NCBI GenBank assembly: GCA_038049695.1
Contig: CP142460.1
Coordinates: 37,691,501-37,755,500, forward strand
Source of the DNA: Cinnamomum chago
Taxonomy: Eukaryota; Streptophyta; Magnoliopsida; Laurales; Lauraceae
Length of the DNA stretch: 64,000 nucleotides
Direction: 5' to 3'
The notes below the pieces were generated by a model that was not told the DNA's origin, did not search any database, and saw only the letters and a list, made by a program, of their open reading frames with translations. Numbering within the stretch: position 1 is the first letter of the stretch; each line of letters opens with the position of its first letter. Below are positions 38,601 to 47,600 of the stretch, one piece after another. The position numbers and the translations under genes were made by a program.

Positions 38601-41600
38601 AAAAGTAAATTGGCTGATAATTTGGGAACAAAGTAGACATTGGGAAGGTGGAGAGACTGGCCAGAGACACCAAATAAAGTAATGGTACCAATTCCAGAGA
38701 TGAGTAATTGGTCTCCATTAGCAGTGGTGATTTTATCTTTGCCAAGGTAAGGGCGACCGGTTGTAAAGCTACTTTCTACAGAAGCCATGTGATTCGATGC
38801 TCCTGAATCTAGAAACCATGTGGATGGTGTGATGGATGAAGACAGAGTAATTGAAGAAAAAGCAGGAAATGCTAGATGAGAATGAGGTTGATACCGACCA
38901 CCATTAAAACCCATAGATGCGTATGCTGAGATCACCGTGTTCGGAATCAGTTCTTGAATCTGGGCTGGAGTCATGGAGACAGCCCCGGAAGAAGTGCTTT
39001 CCGTATCAGGGAGAGTTGCTTGAACTTGGAACGCAGCGGGAGCATTTTGTCTGGGTATGGTGGAAGGATTTTGCTTCTACTGGGGCCCATTCTTTCGCTG
39101 TAAACTGCGACAGTCATCAATAAGATGACCAGAGCGTTTGCAATATTTGCAAACCAATTTCTTACGACAGTTCTTGGCTATGTGACCGAAGCCTTTGCAC
39201 TCATAGCATTGAGCAGGCTTCTGAGTGGGGGCTGCCACGAGAGCAGAATCAGCCGGGAGAGGAGCTAGGAAGGCCTTTGGTTCTTCAAGAAGGACACGCC
39301 GAGAGTTTAGGCGAAGTTCTTCTCGAAGGACTTCTTGGAAGCATGTATCCAGGTTTGTAGAGACTTCTCTATTCATGAGAGCAGACCAAACAGACTCGAA
39401 TTCGGGTCGGAGATTCATAAGGAACTGGCTGATGTGGGTTTCCTCTTGTAATTTAAGAGCCTCAGAAAGAAACCCAGCCGAAACAGTTTGAATAATCATA
39501 GCATCCCTCTCAGTCCATAAGGTGAGAAATCCATTGAAGTACGTCTGCATAGATTTATCACCTTGACTGAATTTTGCAATTTCACTACCTAATTGAAATT
39601 TGTGAGCTTTATTTGTTTGATGATAAACATTCTTGAGATGACCCCACATATTAGATGCGGCAGTATATGCTTGAAGAGCAATGGCAAGAGAAGGGTCAAT
39701 GGAGTTAAGAATCCAAGTGATGACCTTAGCATTTTCTTTAGACCAGGTGGGTAATGCTTTTGTGTCAGTAGTATTTGGCGTAGGTTTAGTTATTGATCCA
39801 TCAAGATAACCAAATAATCCTTGTCCTTCTACAAAATTCTTTAGATGAAAAGACCAGGCCATATAATTATTCCAATTGAATTTAACAGGAATAACATCAT
39901 ACTTGTCCATAGTAGAAAAGAAGCAGCAACAGTACTGACGGCAACAAAGAGCAACCAAGGACAGCAAACAATAACAGCAACAGCAAATATGCACACAGCA
40001 GCAATGCCAGCAGCAAGTAGTACTAAAGAAATAAAATAAACAGCGAAGCAGAAGGCAACAGACAAGATGAAGTCTGCTAAAAACAGCAAGGAAATCTGCT
40101 GTAATCTGTTTTAATTGGATTTAATCGGCTAGAACCTTGCTACAAGTCTGCTAAAACAGTAGAAGAGGTGTCTGATGAGCAATCCAGCAGCAGACAGCAC
40201 AAACAGTGCAAAGAAAGCACCCAGGCGACCTTGATTGTGGAGGCAGGAGCTGTGAGTGGGCCTCACAAAATGATCTAATCACAGATCAGGTTGTAATCTC
40301 TGGTAGGAGTCCAAAAGTACTTCCTTTAGTCCAAGGGTGATGAGGATTGGATACAGATCCACAAAACTGGATGGATGTGATGAAATCTATTTGATACAGG
40401 AATATCAAAATCGACAGTGGAAGAAGGGGGTGAAACCTACCTCAAATGGTGAGGAAAAAATCCATAAAAATCCTTAGAATACTTCTTAAGGACTGGCGAT
40501 CCCAACTATGGAGGCTGCTTGGTGATCCAAAGTTGATAAGAGGTGGGCCACAATTGATCAGAGGCACGTCAGGTACTATTTAGCACCAATAAGAGGAGGA
40601 TGTAGATGAGAGATTGATCACAACTTTGGCTCTGATACCATGTAATAATATGAAATAAGAGAAGGAAGAAAGGGACGAGTTTGGAGAGAAACTTGATACC
40701 TCAACGTGAGGTTCGTTTGTATATTTATAATTACATGATACCCTAATCAAGGGCCCTAAACATTCTAATCAGTACAATCAGAATAATGAATAATCAATCT
40801 CCTAATCTATACAAGGAAGTAAATAAGAGATAAATCAGCAACATATCAAAAGAAGATCCCACATGTGGGATTTTATATTACAGCCGTGTACAAGCCCTTA
40901 ATGGGCTGGGCCTAGTGGGACTGAGCCACATTATCTTCTACACTTCACGTTCGGATATTTGTCCAAAGAATGACTCATGTGGAATAGTTGATGAAACTAA
41001 CAAACAACTTGATTAATTTAAACCTAAGGAACTGAAATGGAACATAAACAATGCCAAGATCATTCGTTATATAATCTTTTTTTTTTCCACTAATTTCATT
41101 AAAATGAAGAAAAAATACATCTTGAGATAATTCGTAAGCCTCAAGGGCTAATTTACAATTACATTTTTGAAAGCTTTTCAAATATGGATCTAACCTTCAC
41201 AAAACTCCTTCCAACATCTCTAAAAATTAGGGCGGTCGCATCATAGAACTACTTTGCGACAATCACCCATAAGATGGTGTTTTCCCTAGACTTATAAAAG
41301 TTATAACTCTTGGGTCTTCCTCGTTGAAAACATGATCTTTTCTTTCTAACCAAGTAGGCCAAAGGACAACCATTAAAGTGCAACCCCAATTACCTCCTCT
41401 CTTATTTCAATATCCGGAAGCCAACATTTCACCGACTTGCATTGCCATCTCTAGGCCATGGTTTAAAATCGTGGTGTCGGTCACGGTATCGGCCAACCCC
41501 AAAAACCATTATGGTATTGGTATCGGTCGCGGTTCACCTAGTAGTCGTGGCATGAATTTTTTTTACTCCAAAATAAAAAAATATTAAAAGAAAAAATCTC

Positions 41601-44600
41601 CAAAAAACTTAGAATATTGCAAAATCCTAGAAAACAATGTTTTTTTCCCCATTAGTAACAACTATAAATCCAGATATCAGTCCCCCTAACTCATGGAATC
41701 ATGTATTGTTGTCTTATATGAAACTATGTAAAATTCTCACAATTAAATAGATTTTAAGGCCTCAAACGTTGTTTAATTTCACTGTTTAATTTCAGTCTAA
41801 TATGGGTCCTACTTTTCTTGGTGTAAATTTTGTTAAGGCTTTATTCAAGAAGGGGGCATTTATTTTAGTGGTTTGCATTTTCCATAAGTAGGCTTTATTA
41901 GAAGGGTATACATTTCGTGGTTTCATTTTTTTAAGGCCTCAAACCAAACTTGCTTAGCCTCTAATCCCACTTAATTACCTAAAAAATAATTAATTAATAT
42001 TAATCACGCTATTAAGGATCGGGACCTTACATAAATTGTCTTCTTTTTTCATATGTTTTCTCAAAATCCATGAGGATCTACGACCACAAAAGTGCAGATA
42101 ATAAAAAAGTGGGATTTAGATGTTGTGTTTTCACATGTTTATCAAAATTTGTGAAGATCTAAGATGTGAAACTTCAAGTTTGAGGTTTACCATCTATATA
42201 AGAATATTGAATGGTTCAAATCATGAATATGGGGGCGCAAAAAATCAAATCTATAGGATTAGGGTTATAATTTTTTTCCTTTTCTTTTTTTTTTTTTGCG
42301 TTTTTTAATATATTTCTTAGAATTTATGAAGCTTTAAGATATGAAATAATGAAACTAAATTCATGGTTCAAAATAACGGTCACTAGGTAGCGTAGCAGCC
42401 GCATTATCGGCTGTAGCAGTTGAGGCCACTACGCTATTTTGAAAATAGGCGCGCTATGCAATAAAACCTAGTAAAGCCAAGCAACTTTAATTTAAAATAC
42501 TATTTTTCTTATTTTTTTTCTCCTCAATGCAAGGATGAAAATAGCGGCTACGCCCGCCGCCAAACCGCTACGAAGCGGGGATACGTAGCGGTGCGATTTG
42601 AAAAAATCGCCAAAAAAATCTGAAAAAATTCCAGAAAATCCAGAAAATTGTAAAATGAAAGAAAGTGTGGTTCTTTTGCAAAAGTAAGTAAGAAAAGGGG
42701 GCGTAGCGGTGCCCTCAATATTTGAGGTCCTGTAGCGCTGTATAAATAGAAAATAAAAAATAGAGAAAAATCAATAAACATTCAAAATGTGATGGATTGA
42801 TCTATGGGAAACATAGATCTATCATTTACAAGCAATTTCCAAGTCATTTCATGGGTTGTCCATGAGTATTCACATTTTTTTTTTCAAAAAAATAATTAAA
42901 TCCGAAAATAAAAAATAGCAAATATATATATATATATATGTATGCATGATGAAAGGGAATCATGGATCTCATCATATTACATGACAAGGAAGCATTTTAT
43001 AGTACTTAGACTCTTAGAAAGAGATGAATAGATTATAGATGATCTCAAAAGACTAGAAAAAAATCCAAAAGAAAAACATACCTAGATGGAATGGAAGCTT
43101 GGATCTTGTAGTTGTTTGTGTTTGATTCCTTCAAATTTGATGTTACTTCACTTGTACAATCTTGTAGTAAAATCATGAAAATAAGTTGAAACCTTTGGAG
43201 TTGGGAGGTAGTAAGAATGGTGAAAAAATGGGTGAAAGGAAGAGCTAGGGCCGGCTGGGGGGCTAAATACCCCCTAGCCGAAGCGTAGCGGCCGCTACGC
43301 TTTGTAGCGGTACGTAGCGGCCGCTACAGGTGCGATACACCCGTAGCGGCCGATATTTTCCTAAACCGTGGCGGTATCGGCCGCCACGGCCGATATACAT
43401 AGCAGCCGATATTTATATACATGCCTCAATGGCCTTTCCTAGAAGTGTATCTACCCTTATATGGTTCCAAATCACTTAAAAAACACAACATTGGCTGCTA
43501 CACAAGATTCAAATTTTTTTTCTACCACTTAAAAAATTCACACCGCTAAGTTGCTATGATTGCTGCAACTGCTACGTATCACCCACTGCATAGCGTTTTG
43601 GCCACTACGCCCACTGCAACTGCTATTTTGATCATTGACTAAACATCTTGAGGTTTATTAGTTCAATAAAACAATTTGAACGGTTTGGATTACAAATTTG
43701 GGGCATGCTGATCCGCATTTGTAACATTTACATGTGTGAATGACCCCTGAAAAATTACTTTATTGCTGTTGATGGTTACGTGTATGATTATACATGCCAG
43801 AATGTGAAGATTTGTGCATGTAGGTGTTAGGGGTAAAGTAGAGATGAACACTTTCTCACTGAATGAGTTGGTATTATGTGTATGTGTGCGGGTGGATCTT
43901 TTTGTTCATGTTGTGCTCAATTGATTTCTTCCTATAAAATATGATAATATTTTATTTCTATCTTCAGGTCTATATTTCTAAAAATGGACAAGAGCTTACT
44001 GGTCAAGCAGCCTATAGGCATTACAGGAAGGTAACTTTATTGAAGATGCGTGCACTTTTTTTAATGCCCCACATATGCTTTGCTTTTGTTTTCTGATTTT
44101 TTTTTTCATTGCACAATAGTTTTCTGTAAATATTAGTATCAACAAAAGCTAGCTTCTCAGTATTCAGTGAGTACTCTCATTTGCTTCAAATGTTTTTGAC
44201 AAATCCACACATGTAAGAGCAACCTTTGAGAACCTTCACATACTTAGTGTATAATATATGCTTAGATTACATTTCAGTATTTTTGTCCATTAAAGTATAT
44301 AACTCCATTCTGCTGTTTCTATCCAAAAAGCCTTGTCTAGTCCCCATTGGATGTGGCATGTGGAGAGATAAAGACTCTTGAAAAAGAATAAATCATGGGC
44401 GCTCACACAACTTTAGGTGGGAAAATGGACGGTTGTAAATTGTTCTTCACCATAAAGCGTAAGACATGGTTCAATTGAGTGGATTAAAGCGACACTTTTT
44501 ACCAAAGGGTTTAATTAAACTGAAGGGTTTAGACTTTCATGAAGTGTTTGCTCCTATCGTGAAGTTGAACTCCATTCCAGTGCTTTGTCTCTGGCAACAA

Positions 44601-47600
44601 ATGAAAATTGCCCTCTATATCAGTTCGTATTTGGGTTATGACATACCTACCACAACCCTCCTTTATTTAGGCTGGGGACTGGCAGTAAAAAGTGGCGAAG
44701 TTTGCCTCTATATCAGTTAGATGTGAAAATTGCATTTGTGCGAGGAGATCTTTAGGACAAGGTTTACATGAAAATTCCTTCTTGAGGTTGCAAGGAGGAT
44801 CAAGGAAAGTTAGTTATGGAAGGCTTTGTATGGATTGAAACAATCTCCTCCAGCATAGTTTGCAAGGTGGAGCAAAGAAATTTTGCATTTGGGCTACAAG
44901 CAGAGTAGTGTCAACTGTGTTACGAAATTCGGTTTGTTTCGTCTAATAAATTTTCTGAATAATTTTGGTTCGGTTCCTTAACAGAACCGAACAGCCCCTT
45001 GGAAATTATTCGTTTCAAATTTCGTTCCGATTCTTCCGAATTTCGGTCCGATTTGTAGGATTTCAGCTGATTTTGAGTAGATAGCCTTTAAAATAGAAAA
45101 AAATGAAATATGAGGGGGCTGGTTGTAATTTTTAACTTAAAAAATAAACAATAAAAAAACCCTGAACGAAGCCCTTTCATTTGCCACTTTCGTTTGATCC
45201 ACAATAGAAGAAACAAAGTGATAAAAGCAGAGGCAGCGGCTGAGTCTGTTGCTGCTGCTCATTTCGTTCGACTGAGAAAAGGAAGATAAAAAGAAGAAGA
45301 AGAAGAAGAAGAAGAAGAAAAAAGGAAAAAGAGGAAGAAGCGGCAGGTACTGCTGCTGCTTTGGTTTTTTTTTTTTTCCTTCTTCCACCTGCTTCTGTAG
45401 ACGTCGACACATGCTGCTGCTTCTTCTTATCTTTCGTTCTTTTCCACAGCTGTCGAAGTCGACACCTGCTGCTTGTTTTTTCCTTTCTTTTTTTCCCATA
45501 GTCAATACCTGCTGCCTTTTATCTGCTTTTTTTTTTCGCCCTTTCGCCGCTGTTTACTATTTATTGGCTGGACTGGGCTGGGTCAGCTCAGGTTCTGTTT
45601 TACTGCTGGGCTGGGTTAGCTCAGCTACTTTTTTCTCAGTTTGTTGCTCTGTTCTTTTTACAACTAATGGCTGCCCCATGTTTTTTTAAACTGCCAGGTA
45701 GTTTGTTTTTTTTATTTTTGAATTCTTGGTATTTTTCATGTACATTTAATGTTGAATTTGTTTTATTTGTTGATTTAGAAGAATAAACTAAATGTATGAA
45801 ACCATATTTAAATTTTTTTATTAATCTTATATTTTTCTATATGTATTAGATGTTTTTATTTTTTTATATTTTTCCGAAACATAAATCCAAAATGTTTCGC
45901 CGAAATCCTGAATTGACCGAAATATTTCAGTTTGGGGGCCAAACCAAAATGGCATCCAAAATGAATTTATCAAACACTGAGTGTCAATCATGCATCGTTA
46001 CAAATGATGATGGGATGACAGGTATTTTTTTTTATATATGTAGACAATATTATTACTAGAGTAGTTGGGAAAGGCGGACGATATTATTATTGTCAGAGAT
46101 TTTTCAAAAGAGATGATGATGAGATGATATTATTATTATTATCAGAGATTTTTTCAAAAGAGATTTTTAAGTAATATTTGGTCAAAGTATTTGAAATCAA
46201 GGATTTGTCCTTTAAAATGTATATTTTGGTTATAGAAATTGCTTACTCTGAACAGGGGATTAATGTAGTGTCAATTTAGTGTCTATTTAGCAAGTCTTGT
46301 CTGTATGATATAGATTTGTTTCAAATGGAACGGTTTGAAATAAATGTTTCACAAATAGACCATTTGGTAAGACAATACATTGCTTGAAATAGGCGTTTTA
46401 TAATCCAATCGTTTGATCCTATAGCTGTTCTTGGGATACTCAAGAGGATCAAGGATCTTGATATAGGGGCACACGAATTCCAAAAATTTAGATCAAATGG
46501 TTCACGTTTTTTCACAAACATCTCGAGATCTGTGATAGATCAATAGTTGAAATTTGATATAATCATATAATCGCATTATTAGTATTTTAATGAGTTCTTG
46601 AGGTTCAGATCTTAGTTGGGGGGCTCACAATTGAAAACAAAAAGATAAAAAGGACTGTCTATGGACACATCCAAAATGCAGTCATACATGCACAGGTACA
46701 TCAACGGCCGACGATTTAGTAAATTTCTTGATATCCACGTGGAATCAGAGGCTGGTTTTTTACCTCATACTAGTGTTACGAAATTTGGTTTGGATGCCAT
46801 TTCGGTTTGCCCTCCAAATGAAATGTTTTGGCTGATTTGGAGATTTTGGGGAAACTTTTTATATATATTAAAATAAAAACTAATATATGAGAAATATAAT
46901 TTATTGGACTAAATCAATGCAATATGTCGATTTATATTTGATGGCTATTTCATATTAGAGTGAAACTTGGCTAGCTTATTCATAATAAAAATGTTTTTTT
47001 TTTTATTGGAATAAAATTTGATTAGGGCGATAGGGCCCATATAGTTATTTAGATTTTACTAGATGGACGGCTCCACATTGAAGCCCACTGATTTCTCTAA
47101 GCCAAAAGGCCAAAAAGGTAATTTTACTTTTACTTTTAAGTTTTAAAAAAATGTTTAGGCCCTTCAGCTTATATATATATTTTTAAAGGGAACCGAAATG
47201 TTAGGACGAATCGGACGAATTGGAAGAATCGGCCGAAATCATAAAATTTCGGACCAAATTAGACGAATTCTGGGACGAATAATTACAAGGTCTTGTTTGT
47301 TTTGGTAGAGCTAGCAAACCGAAATAATTCAAAATTTCTGCCAAAACAAACCAAATTTTGTAACATTGCCTCATACCCATTTTTGGCCTTCCAAAGAGAT
47401 CAACAGTTCAGATCATGATTATGGGCCCCACAGAAGTCCAAAAATCTGGATCAACTGGATCACATTTTTTCTCAAATATCTCAATATCCTTGATAGGTCA
47501 ACAACTGAAATTTGATATGGTGGTCGTTATTAGTATTCTGAAGAGTTCTTGTGTTTAAGATTTTAGTTGGGGGGGGGCGGGGGGGGCACAATTGAAAAAA

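Larger units (their letters stand above)
34433..40942 (-). mobile_element. Complete Copia element (Ale-like) with two DNA transposons inside, fossil
   Basis: It is 6,510 bp with 302-bp LTRs at both ends. The flanks CTTAA and CTTCA look like a target duplication with one change. On the minus strand: primer site at 40629-40640, a long gag frame from 39994 beginning MDKYDVIPVKFNWNNYMAWS with two zinc knuckles (CYECKGFGHIAKNC and CKYCKRSGHLIDDC), protease and integrase from about 38974 to 37814, then reverse transcriptase and RNase H to about 34740. It has a handful of breaks. The two insertions, at 36279-36904 and 37030-37589, account for its extra length. The LTRs differ at about six of 302 positions, near 2%, so it is the younger of the two. 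Confidence 0.94.
23261..43967 (+). other. Host gene intron 3 (20.7 kb), about four fifths transposable elements
   Basis: From left to right it holds one copy of a tandem duplication split by a Copia element, the second copy split by a hAT-like element, a solo LTR, a second complete Copia element, LINE and LTR scraps, and a nested pair of hAT-like elements. The two Copia elements, the solo LTR, the first hAT-like element and the outer of the nested pair add up to about 17 kb of 20.7 kb. The stretches 30241-30837, 42032-42361 and 43638-43967 show nothing recognisable. Confidence 0.8.

Noticed and set aside
41457-41560. CATGGTTTAAAATCGTGG, like the start of another hAT-like element
   Set aside because: No matching inverted end or 8-base duplication was found downstream, so the element cannot be delimited.
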